Positions 7,984-16,180 of a stretch of 64,000 nucleotides of DNA are shown here, piece after piece (the first letter of the stretch is position 1; every line of letters begins with the position of its first letter). The stretch is from assembly GCF_026344005.1 (NCBI RefSeq), contig NZ_JAPKNH010000001.1, positions 124,001-188,000 of the forward strand, read 5' to 3'. The notes below the pieces were generated by a model that saw nothing but the letters and a program-made list of their open reading frames with translations, was not told the origin of the DNA and ran no database searches. Source of the DNA: Kaistia terrae. GTDB lineage: Bacteria; Pseudomonadota; Alphaproteobacteria; Rhizobiales; Kaistiaceae. The position numbers were made by a program, and so were the translations under genes.

Positions 7984-9135
7984 TCAGAAGCGCGTGACGA
8001 CCCGGGCCGTGAAAATGTGGTTCTCGAATTCGGCCTCGGTGTCGTTCGACTCGTTCCACTGGAAGCGATAGTCGAAGGCCAGATCGGTCTGCATGCCGAG
8101 CGCGCGGTTGAAGACGGCGCTCAGAAGCGGTTCGATCAGCACGTCATCACGCTTCTCGCCATTCGCCGCCAGCAGGTCGGTGTAGAGCGTCTGGGTGACA
8201 TCGACGCCGCCGCCCAGCGTCAGCCAGTCGGCGACCTTGTTGAAATACTCGAAGCGCGCGCCCCAGGACACATAGGCGCCGGGCTTGATGTCGTCGGGGC
8301 CGAAGCTGACACTGGTGATGTTGAGGCCGCCAATATCGCTCCAGCGCCCATGCGGCGTGAAGACGAAGGCGTCGCCCTGGTCCAGGACGTCCGGCGACAC
8401 CCAGCGCCCGACGATGTCGGCATAGAATCCGTCTGTCGAGAAAGACTGGTCGCCAAAGCTGCGATAGCCGCCGCGCACGCGCAGCAACTGGTAGGCCCCC
8501 TGCAAGGAGCCTTCGAACTGCATGCCGGCGATCGCCTCGGAGTAGTAATAGGCGTTGTCGAGGAACGACACGCCGCCACCGGCGAACGGATTGACGGTCA
8601 GATTGGTCGCGACCGGAACAAGGGGGCCGGTGACGCCGCCGAGATAGCCGTAGTCGAGCTCGCTAACATCGCTGAAATATTCGGCGTTGCCGGTCAGCAG
8701 CGTGCGCCAGCGCGTGTCGCCAAAGAGCCGTTCGTCCTCGATCCGGCCGCCGGCATAGGCCTTCAGCGAGCCTTCGAAGTCATCATGGCGCTGCAGTGGG
8801 TTGGTCTCGTAGCCGAGGCCCGTCTCGAGCGTGATCAGCGTTGTTTCCGGCTGCAACTGGCGGCGTATGCGCGCCAGGGCAGCCTGCGCCTCGGCGTTGT
8901 CGGGATTCTGCAACAACACGCGCTCATAGGTCGCCAAGGCCTTGCGTGGTTGGCCGACGGCTTCCGCGAGGCGGGCATATTCCATGTTGGCGGCGGTATC
9001 GGTCGGGTCGGCGATGACCTGCTTGTAGGCCTCGGCCAGCGCGAGGGCGTCGGCTCGATCCACCGCATGCGCGCTCGTTCCGTCCAAGCCGGCGGTCAAT
9101 GCAACGAGTGCAACCGTCAGAAGACCACGCCTCAC
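7984..9135 (-). CDS. TPR-domain outer-membrane beta-barrel-like protein
   Basis: This protein of about 383 residues has a signal peptide ending near SAHA, one to two tetratricopeptide repeats (NMEYARLAEAVGQPRKAL, YERVLLQNPDNAEAQAAL) and a long region rich in alternating aromatic and polar residues that ends in phenylalanine (VVTRF), as expected for an outer-membrane barrel. The architecture resembles surface-protein assembly modifiers (SlpAM/DUF560). The GTG at 9135 is preferred because ggggag lies nine bases upstream and the signal peptide starts there; the open frame extends further upstream but reads as non-coding. It diverges from the FecR-domain gene. Confidence 0.7.
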   Translation of the reverse strand: MRRGLLTVALVALTAGLDGTSAHAVDRADALALAEAYKQVIADPTDTAANMEYARLAEAVGQPRKALATYERVLLQNPDNAEAQAALARIRRQLQPETTLITLETGLGYETNPLQRHDDFEGSLKAYAGGRIEDERLFGDTRWRTLLTGNAEYFSDVSELDYGYLGGVTGPLVPVATNLTVNPFAGGGVSFLDNAYYYSEAIAGMQFEGSLQGAYQLLRVRGGYRSFGDQSFSTDGFYADIVGRWVSPDVLDQGDAFVFTPHGRWSDIGGLNITSVSFGPDDIKPGAYVSWGARFEYFNKVADWLTLGGGVDVTQTLYTDLLAANGEKRDDVLIEPLLSAVFNRALGMQTDLAFDYRFQWNESNDTEAEFENHIFTARVVTRF

Positions 9136-9377
9136 GCCCGGACGCTCCCCGATAAGCCAAACTTGGTAAACGATAAGTTCCAGGGCCTGCCGCCGCAACC
9201 GGCATGCACCATCGGTTGCGACTTTGCGGACGAACGGTGCAGATTGGTCACGATATTGGTAAAAGCAGCGTGCTTTGGACGACGACACCACCCGTCTGGC
9301 CGGTTGGCCTTGGTTTGTCGGGCGATGAGTGTCAAAATCCGCCCCTGTTCAGCAGGCTTGCAATCCGGGAGCCCATC

Positions 9378-10178
9378 ATGCGCATCGGCCGTTTCTTCAG
9401 GTCCGCCGTGGCTATCCTGGCGTTCACCGCGCTGGCTGCCGGGGGCGCTTCCGCCGCTGACACCACGATCGGCCGCGCCGGCGCCGTCCACAACAAGGTC
9501 GACGGCGTTGTTCGCGGCGCTGCGCGCCCGCTCGCCGTGCGCGATCCCATTATCCAGAATCAGCAGGTTCGCACCGGCGTCGATTCCACCGCGCAGCTTC
9601 TGTTCCTCGACGAGACCAGCCTCAATGTCGGCCCGGGCTCCGACATCACGCTCGATCGGTTTGTCTATGATCCGGGCAGCTCGAAGAACGATATCGCGCT
9701 CCGGGCCACCAAGGGCATCTTCCGCTTCGTTTCCGGTTCGTCGGATCCGCGCAGCTATCACCTGAAGACGCCGGTGGCGACCATCGGCGTGCGTGGCACC
9801 ATTTATGACACCATCGTCGGCCCCAACGAATCCGTCATCGTGCTGGTCGAAGGAAAGTTGGTCATCACGCTGCCCGGCGGTCGCCAGGTGACGCTTGATC
9901 GCCCGGGCAAAGTCTTGCGCATCAAGAAGGGCGGCACGGTCGAAGGTCCCTTGACCTGGGACGGCACGCTGATCCGTGTCACCGGCGTCGTGCCCTATCC
10001 GCTATATGGCGACAGCTTCTTGCCTTATCCGGAGAAGTTGCGCGCCCAGGATGGCCGCACCGACATTGTGAATGACCTGAGAGCTCGCGATATTCCGGCT
10101 GATATCCGTCCGCCGACCAACCCCTGCGATGACCGCCTCTGCTGCGGCGGCGCGGGCCAAAGGCACAATGGCTGCTAG
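9378..10178 (+). CDS. Secreted FecR-domain protein
   Basis: This 266-residue protein has a clear signal peptide (residues 1-26, AAGGASA then ADTT) and one FecR domain (about 50-165) with TGVDSTAQLLFLDETSLNVGPGSDI and TPVATIGVRGTIYD. Unlike classical FecR it has no cytoplasmic helix or N-terminal anti-sigma segment, so the domain sits in the periplasm. The tail is cysteine-rich (CDDRLCC). In alphaproteobacteria such proteins are often encoded near CHASE2 cyclases, as here. It probably takes part in envelope sensing or adhesin presentation, but the role is inferred. Confidence 0.8.
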   Translation: MRIGRFFRSAVAILAFTALAAGGASAADTTIGRAGAVHNKVDGVVRGAARPLAVRDPIIQNQQVRTGVDSTAQLLFLDETSLNVGPGSDITLDRFVYDPGSSKNDIALRATKGIFRFVSGSSDPRSYHLKTPVATIGVRGTIYDTIVGPNESVIVLVEGKLVITLPGGRQVTLDRPGKVLRIKKGGTVEGPLTWDGTLIRVTGVVPYPLYGDSFLPYPEKLRAQDGRTDIVNDLRARDIPADIRPPTNPCDDRLCCGGAGQRHNGC

Positions 10179-10204
10179 CCGAGAGCCGGCTGGAAGCGGC
10201 TAGC
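10174..10204. terminator. Hairpin between convergent FecR and cyclic-nucleotide-binding genes
   Basis: An eight-base perfect inverted repeat (gctagccg at 10174-10181, cggctagc at 10197-10204) spans both stop codons. Neither strand has a T-run, so termination here is only suggested. Confidence 0.35.
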
Positions 10205-10703
10205 GCCCGAACAATCGCCGCATGGCCCCGACGATTTCGTCGGTGCGAATGCCGAGGATGCGGGTCGCGTGCTCGTCGTCGGCGATCTCTTCCAACTCCG
10301 CCCGGCGTTTGGCCAGGAAGGCGCCGAAGCGATCGACCAGTTCCGGTGAGTGCGTCAGCACGTTTTCCAGCGCGACCTTGGTGATTTCGACGACGCGGGT
10401 CGGCTCGACGCTGGTGACGGTCGCGGCGCGGCGCGCGCCGGTCATCAGGGACATCTCGCCGAAAATGTCGCCGGGACCGAGCATGGCGACCTCGCGATTG
10501 GCATGGCGCGTGCCGGCGACCGTGACGTCGACCTTGCCATCGACGATGACGAACATCGAGACACCGAAGTCGCCTTCCGCCATCAGGATGCGGTCCTTGC
10601 CGACGTCGTAGATCTTGCTTCGTGCGGCGAGGTCATCGAGCTGCCGGTCCGAGAGGACGTCGGCAAACAGGCTCGTCCGGCCGAGAACGTCGCGCGTTTC
10701 CAT
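10200..10703 (-). CDS. Stand-alone cyclic-nucleotide-binding domain protein
   Basis: This 167-residue protein is almost entirely one cNMP-binding domain (about residues 10-125). The phosphate-binding cassette reads GDIFGEMSLMTGARRAATV, with the conserved glutamate (E83) and arginine (R92) that hold the cyclic nucleotide. The short helical C-terminus shows no helix-turn-helix, so it is not a Crp/Fnr DNA-binding regulator; it may act by binding a partner protein. It is the third gene of the tonB unit (75 bases after tonB). The CHASE2 cyclase 3 kb away makes it a candidate cAMP receiver. Confidence 0.85.
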   Translation of the reverse strand: METRDVLGRTSLFADVLSDRQLDDLAARSKIYDVGKDRILMAEGDFGVSMFVIVDGKVDVTVAGTRHANREVAMLGPGDIFGEMSLMTGARRAATVTSVEPTRVVEITKVALENVLTHSPELVDRFGAFLAKRRAELEEIADDEHATRILGIRTDEIVGAMRRLFGR

Positions 10704-10778
10704 ATCAGACCGTCTCCGTTGCGGAGGGAAGTGTGGGTCTTCCTTCCTCCCGTCGTCAAGGTCCGGTCTCGGTTAACC

Positions 10779-12029
10779 TCAGCGGACGTTGAAGACGATC
10801 GGTACGCTGAGATCGAGCTGCGACATGCCGTCCGGCATGCGCGGGAAGGGCGATGCCTTGCGAACCGCCGACAGAGCGGCATCGTCGAGCATCGGATTGC
10901 CGGTGCTGCTCGCCAGAACGATATTCCTCGCAGCGCCCGAGGTCGTGATCGTGAAGCGGACATGGGCGCGGCCGGAAATGCCGAGGCGGCGCGCCTTGCT
11001 GGGCATCTGGGTCGCACGCACGATCTTCGCGCGGACTTTGCCCTGGTAGTTGGAATTGGCGGCGGCGCCGAAGCCGGACTCGCGCGAGCGTCCGATGCCA
11101 TTGTCGCGGGCCTTGGAGTCACGGCTGGCAACCGAAGCGCCGCGATCGCTGTCTGCCTCGGCATCGCCTCGGCGCGGCGCCTGGGCCTTCTGCTTCTTTT
11201 CAGCCTTCTCGGCCTTTTCGCGCGCCGGCTTGCGGGTCGGCTCGGCCTTCTCGGCAAGCTTCTTCTCAACCGGCCTGGGCGCTTCGCGCAGCGCCTCGAC
11301 GGGCTTGGTTTCTTCCTGCTTTTCGACAGGCGTCACCTCGACCGGCTTGGCCTCGGGCAGGGGAACCAGCTCTTCCGGAACGATCTCCTGGGGAGCGGGC
11401 GTTTCCACCGGCTTGATCGCCGTCAGCACCGCGGTCTGCATCGGCTTTTCGATCGGGCGCTCGACCGGCGTCGCCTCGGCTGCCGAGGTGGCGGCGGGCA
11501 GCGTCTCCGGCGTGGCGCTGACGGTCGGTGCGACGGCGGTCAGTGTCTCGGTCGGGACGATCTCCGACAACTCGGTCGAGGGCGCGGCGGGGAGGTCGCT
11601 CTCGATGGGCGTCGCCGAGATATCGGCGGCCAGCGCCGGGGCGATGGCGCTCGGCTGGGTCTCTGCCAACTCCGAAACAGCCGGGGCCTCGACGGCTTGC
11701 GTCTCGGCCGGCGCAACGGCGGTCTCGGTCGGTTGCGTCGGTTGCGTCGGTTCGGTTTCGGTGAGCGAGGGGGCGAGGGCGGCCAGTTCGGTCGGCTCGA
11801 CGGCCGGGGCAATCTCGGTGTCGAGCGCCGTCTTGAGCTCTTCGCTGGCGAGATTTTCGATGGCGACGTCGGATCCCAGCGTCGCGTCGATCGACCCTTC
11901 GATCGAGCTTCCCGCACCGCTGCCGGCTTCGATCGCTTGATTGGGGTCCGGCGTGAACGCTGCCACGACGGCGCCGTGTGCTGCGATCGACAGGACAAGT
12001 GCCCCAACCCAGGAAGCGCGCCGAACCAT
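10779..12029 (-). CDS. TonB family energy transducer
   Basis: This 416-residue protein has an N-terminal membrane anchor (about residues 5-25), a long Pro/Ala/Glu/Thr-rich periplasm-spanning region (about 40-240), a basic Lys/Arg-rich section (about 225-300) and a C-terminal TonB domain (about 325-416, with GRAHVRFTITTSGAARNI and DDAALSAVRKASPFP). It would pass proton-motive-force energy from ExbB/ExbD to outer-membrane siderophore or haem receptors. No exbB or exbD gene is adjacent, so these partners must be encoded elsewhere. The unit 12526-10200 follows an iron-responsive-operator match. Confidence 0.85.
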   Translation of the reverse strand: MVRRASWVGALVLSIAAHGAVVAAFTPDPNQAIEAGSGAGSSIEGSIDATLGSDVAIENLASEELKTALDTEIAPAVEPTELAALAPSLTETEPTQPTQPTETAVAPAETQAVEAPAVSELAETQPSAIAPALAADISATPIESDLPAAPSTELSEIVPTETLTAVAPTVSATPETLPAATSAAEATPVERPIEKPMQTAVLTAIKPVETPAPQEIVPEELVPLPEAKPVEVTPVEKQEETKPVEALREAPRPVEKKLAEKAEPTRKPAREKAEKAEKKQKAQAPRRGDAEADSDRGASVASRDSKARDNGIGRSRESGFGAAANSNYQGKVRAKIVRATQMPSKARRLGISGRAHVRFTITTSGAARNIVLASSTGNPMLDDAALSAVRKASPFPRMPDGMSQLDLSVPIVFNVR

Positions 12030-12070
12030 GAATCTACCCTCGTCGTATCAAGCCGGGACTACTGCCGGGA

Positions 12071-12526
12071 TCAATTCTCGAAGCGCATGTCGGTGCGCGT
12101 TGCGACCTTGATGCTCTCGGCACAGGAGCCTGGCGTGAGGCCGGCGCCGGTGCATTCCTTGACGTCGTTGACGAGGATGCGAGCGATCGACGGGCAGGCT
12201 GTTTCGGGGATGTCGAACTGGCGGACGCGGCTCTTGCCGGCGGGCACCTTGGCGGTGCGGACGACGACGAAGCGGTTCACCCGGCCGTCCTGCTCGAACA
12301 GCACAAGCTCCAGCGCCATGTCGTCGATATTGGCCTCGAGGCCGTTGTCGATGACGAAGCTGAGGCGGCAGGCCTTGTTGTTGGCCTCGGCACCGTTGAG
12401 CTCAATGGAGATGGTCCGGGGCGCGTCCTGCGCCTGTGCGGCGGAGGCCGTTGCCATCAGAACCAACGCCGCGCCTGTCGCGCCGCGCAGAAGACCGGCG
12501 CGCTTGCCGCCACTCGAAACTGCCAT
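12071..12526 (-). CDS. Secreted protein of unknown function, first gene of the tonB unit
   Basis: The product is 151 residues with an N-terminal twin-lysine/arginine region and hydrophobic signal segment ending in SAAQAQ, followed by a small domain rich in beta-strand patterns and four cysteines (ACRL, TACPS, KECTG, GSCAE) that could form two disulfides in the periplasm. The ATG at 12526 is preferred over one at 12541 because ggggtgg lies just upstream. Its position before tonB and after an IRO match suggests a role in iron acquisition, which is inference. Confidence 0.7.
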   Translation of the reverse strand: MAVSSGGKRAGLLRGATGAALVLMATASAAQAQDAPRTISIELNGAEANNKACRLSFVIDNGLEANIDDMALELVLFEQDGRVNRFVVVRTAKVPAGKSRVRQFDIPETACPSIARILVNDVKECTGAGLTPGSCAESIKVATRTDMRFEN

Positions 12527-12598
12527 GTTCCACCCCGTCATCCGAAGGAAGCTGGCGAGCCATCTCAGAGCGTCGCCACATGTGCAGGTATTAAAATA

Positions 12599-12613
12599 TG
12601 ATGCTGAAAGTCA
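12599..12613 (-). promoter_or_regulatory. Candidate iron-responsive operator (TGA-N9-TCA) ahead of the tonB unit
   Basis: The sequence matches TGA-N9-TCA, the IRO pattern bound by RirA in Rhizobium. On the minus strand it overlaps a TTGACT -35-like element (12614-12609), so RirA bound here would block transcription of the tonB unit. It lies between that unit and rirA itself. Confidence 0.55.
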
Positions 12614-12638
12614 ACTATAAATTGCGCAGCGGCGCCGC

Positions 12639-13124
12639 TCAGGAGGGCTGAGCGGCGAACGAGGCGGTGGCAATCGGGTGCATTGCCTCGATGCCGAGAT
12701 CGAGCAGGCCGCGCAACTGGCCGCGATCCTTTGCGACGTCGGCGATCGTGTAGCTGTCGAGAACGGCGAAGAAGGCCTGGAGCGCTTCGCTCAGAATCTT
12801 GTTCACGCCGCACGAATCGACCAGCGGGCAATCGCGATTGGTCGTGTCGAAGCAGTCGGTGAGGAAGAAATTGCTCTCGGTCGCCCGCACGACGTCGCCG
12901 ATCGAAATCTCGATGGCGGGTCGGGCAAGCCGGATGCCGCCATTGCGGCCGCGAATGGTCTCGACGAATCCGCTCTCGACGAGGACGTGCATGATCTTGA
13001 AGAGATGCAGCTCGGAGATGCTGTAGGTGGATGCGATATCCTTGATCCGGCTATTGCTGCCCGGATTGGCGGCGCAATAGAGCAGGATGCGGATCGAATA
13101 GCTGGTCTGTTGGGTCAGGCGCAT
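12639..13124 (-). CDS. rirA: Rrf2-family iron-responsive regulator RirA
   Basis: This 161-residue protein has an Rrf2 winged helix-turn-helix and three cysteines, C91, C99 and C105, in the segment DCFDTTNRDCPLVDSC. These match the iron-sulfur cluster ligands of Rhizobium RirA in number and position. In rhizobia RirA represses iron-uptake genes when its cluster is intact under iron sufficiency. It is encoded just upstream of the tonB unit, whose promoter carries an IRO match. It probably has its own promoter in 13125-13250. Confidence 0.92.
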   Translation of the reverse strand: MRLTQQTSYSIRILLYCAANPGSNSRIKDIASTYSISELHLFKIMHVLVESGFVETIRGRNGGIRLARPAIEISIGDVVRATESNFFLTDCFDTTNRDCPLVDSCGVNKILSEALQAFFAVLDSYTIADVAKDRGQLRGLLDLGIEAMHPIATASFAAQPS

Positions 13125-13197
13125 GGCGTCCCTCGTTTAACCCCGCCCGAGCCACGCGCAGGAATCGAGCGCAGTTCGAGTGGTCATTAATACCTTC

Positions 13198-13226
13198 TCT
13201 TTAAAGTCTTGTTTTCCAGAGTTCAA
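13198..13226 (-). promoter_or_regulatory. Candidate sigma-70 promoter of rirA
   Basis: On the minus strand TTGAAC (13226-13221) and TAAAGA (13203-13198) are separated by 17 bases, inside a locally AT-rich patch ahead of rirA. The rest of 13125-13429 holds only the terminator of the ATPase gene and no gene. Confidence 0.3.
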
Positions 13227-13333
13227 CCGAATCGACGCGTTGCGGCCGTTTGGCGGTCATTTTGACGGCTGTCGTGATGAGGATTTGGGTGGGATTCGCG
13301 ACAGGGAGCGGCCGGATTGAGCCGTTTCGGCAC

Positions 13334-13365
13334 GAAAAAGCCCGGAAGGCGAACCTCCCGGGCTT
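13334..13365 (-). terminator. Rho-independent terminator of the orphan sugar ATPase gene
   Basis: Read on the minus strand, an eleven-base stem (agcccgg...ccgggct, one mismatch) with a short loop is followed by TTTTT. A related GC-rich half-palindrome lies at 13401-13422. Confidence 0.7.
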
Positions 13366-13429
13366 CACACGCTGCCAGGCAGCGAACGCGCATGAGACGT
13401 CCCGGAAGGCGAGCCCTCCGGAGGTGTCG

Positions 13430-14524
<1,095 letters not shown>

Positions 14525-15044
14525 TAATCAAACCTCCAACATGGAAACGCAAACGGGCGCAGCCGTCGAGACGGCCGACAATCCCGTCAGCAGGATCATT
14601 CCTCCATGCCTACCGTCCACGATCCGGGGGCTTGAGTAAAGTCCCCAAATGCAGCCGCTTCGCGGGGGCGAGGATGATCATTCTGATCACCACCGATGGC
14701 GACCGACACTCCTGCCTATTCCGGCCGCAACAACCGCCTTCAAGGCGTTCATTCCCCTGCGGGAGGTGGCGGTCGATGCCATGAAAAAGCGAAATAGCAG
14801 GCGTAAAGTGAGGATTGAGGAAATGTTGGCCGTGGAGCCGGCTCACTTCCATCCTGTGCCCGGCTGGCAGCCAGCGGGTGATCGTCGTCTCGGTGGGAGG
14901 CGCGATGACGGATGTCATGTTCGCCAGGGCGGGGATGGACCGGCGACCGTCGCCGGCGCGGCGATTCTTTTTTTGTACCGCAGCGACGGATCTGGCGCTG
15001 CAGCACGTTGAAGGTGGAAACGAGCCTCATTGACCGGACTCATT
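14525..15044. other. 520-bp intergenic region without a convincing gene
   Basis: Short open frames here, such as 14610-14918 on the minus strand, read as low-complexity, arginine/proline-rich peptides without signals or good ribosome sites. A seven-base hairpin (14940-14946 with 14950-14956) stands ten bases before a T-run at 14967-14973, which is too far for a standard terminator. The region must hold the divergent promoters of the orphan ATPase gene and the efflux operon, but none is clear. Confidence 0.5.
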
Positions 15045-16178
15045 ATGCCGCTTTGGAAACAGTTACTTCTGTGCGCTGTCGTCGTCATTCTCGCGGCGGG
15101 GGGCTGGTATGCCTTTCAGCATCGCGATTCGTTGGGCGGCGGGGCAACTGCGTCTGGTGGTCCGGGCGGCGGACGAACGGGCGGCGGCGGCCCGACGCTG
15201 GTGGTGACCGAGGCGGTCGGCAGCGAGGTCGAGAGCGACCAGGTGCGTTCCGTCGGCACGGTGAAAGTGCCGCGCTCGATCCGGATCTATCCGCAGGTAT
15301 CCGCGATCGTCACCGAGGTGATGTTCAAGGCGGGCGACAAGGTCGTCAAGGATCAGGCGCTTATTCATCTCGACGAGGCCGATCAGCGCGTGGCGCTGGA
15401 TCTCGCCAATGTCGCCCTCAAGGACGCCCAGTCGGCGCTCGATCGCGCCCAGAAGCTCTCGGCCAGTCGCAATCTCGCGCTCTCGGCGCTCGAGGATGCG
15501 CAATCGGTCGAGCGCAAGGCGCAGATCGCCGTGCTCGGCGCGCAGATCGCACTCGATCGCCGGACCATTACCGCTCCCTTTGACGGCGTCGTCGGCCTGA
15601 GCGATCTCGCGGTCGGTGATTTCGTCACCTCGTCCACCGTGGTGACCACGCTCGACGATGTCTCGACGCTGCTGGTCTCGTTCGTGGTTCCCGAGCGTTA
15701 TGCCGGCCGCGTTGCAGAAGGCCAGGCTGTCACGGCGACGGCGGCAAGCCGGCCCGACGCGACGATCAACGGCAAGGTCACATCGATCGATACCCGCATC
15801 GACGCAACGGCGCGCACGCTCAAGGTCGAAGCGTCGCTCGATGCTGAAGCCGCCAACGCGATCGGTGTCAAACCGGGCATGTCGGTTGTCGTTTCGCTCG
15901 GCTTCGAGGGCCAGACGCGGATGGCGATTTCAGCGCTTTCAATTCAGTGGGACCGCGCCGGCTCCTATATCTGGACGGTTGTTGACGACATCGCCAAGCG
16001 CATGCCGATCACGGTGCTGGAGCGCCAGAGCGGGCGCGTGCTCGTCTCGGGCGATCTGAAGGCGGGTGACAAGGTCGTTGTCGAAGGCCTGCAGCGTCTT
16101 CGCGAGGGCGCGAAGGTCGCAGAGTTCGCCGCCGCCGCGGTCGGCGCGAAAGCGCCTGCTACCGAAGCGGGGAGCTGA
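15045..16178 (+). CDS. RND efflux periplasmic adaptor (membrane fusion protein)
   Basis: This protein of about 377 residues has an N-terminal membrane helix, a glycine-rich linker, a lipoyl-like/coiled-coil hairpin (about residues 65-190) and beta-barrel and membrane-proximal domains. The segment ITAPFDGVVGLSDLAVGDFV is typical of HlyD/AcrA adaptors. The start is uncertain: ATG at 15045 begins a standard anchor sequence, while an upstream TTG at 15030 has a ggtgga ribosome-like site. It would bridge the RND pump encoded two bases downstream to an outer-membrane channel that is not encoded nearby. Confidence 0.85.
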   Translation: MPLWKQLLLCAVVVILAAGGWYAFQHRDSLGGGATASGGPGGGRTGGGGPTLVVTEAVGSEVESDQVRSVGTVKVPRSIRIYPQVSAIVTEVMFKAGDKVVKDQALIHLDEADQRVALDLANVALKDAQSALDRAQKLSASRNLALSALEDAQSVERKAQIAVLGAQIALDRRTITAPFDGVVGLSDLAVGDFVTSSTVVTTLDDVSTLLVSFVVPERYAGRVAEGQAVTATAASRPDATINGKVTSIDTRIDATARTLKVEASLDAEAANAIGVKPGMSVVVSLGFEGQTRMAISALSIQWDRAGSYIWTVVDDIAKRMPITVLERQSGRVLVSGDLKAGDKVVVEGLQRLREGAKVAEFAAAAVGAKAPATEAGS

Positions 16179-16180
16179 CG

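Noticed and set aside
10350-12620. 756-codon open frame on the plus strand over the cNMP and tonB genes
   Set aside because: The minus strand carries recognisable cNMP-binding and TonB domains, while the plus frame is Arg/Gly/Leu repeat-like.
14610-14918. Possible 102-residue protein in the gap before the RND operon
   Set aside because: No ribosome site, signal or domain; Pro/Arg/His-rich translation suggests chance.
14940-14973. Hairpin followed by a T-run upstream of the RND adaptor gene
   Set aside because: The T-run starts ten bases after the stem, too far for a standard intrinsic terminator, and no gene ends here.
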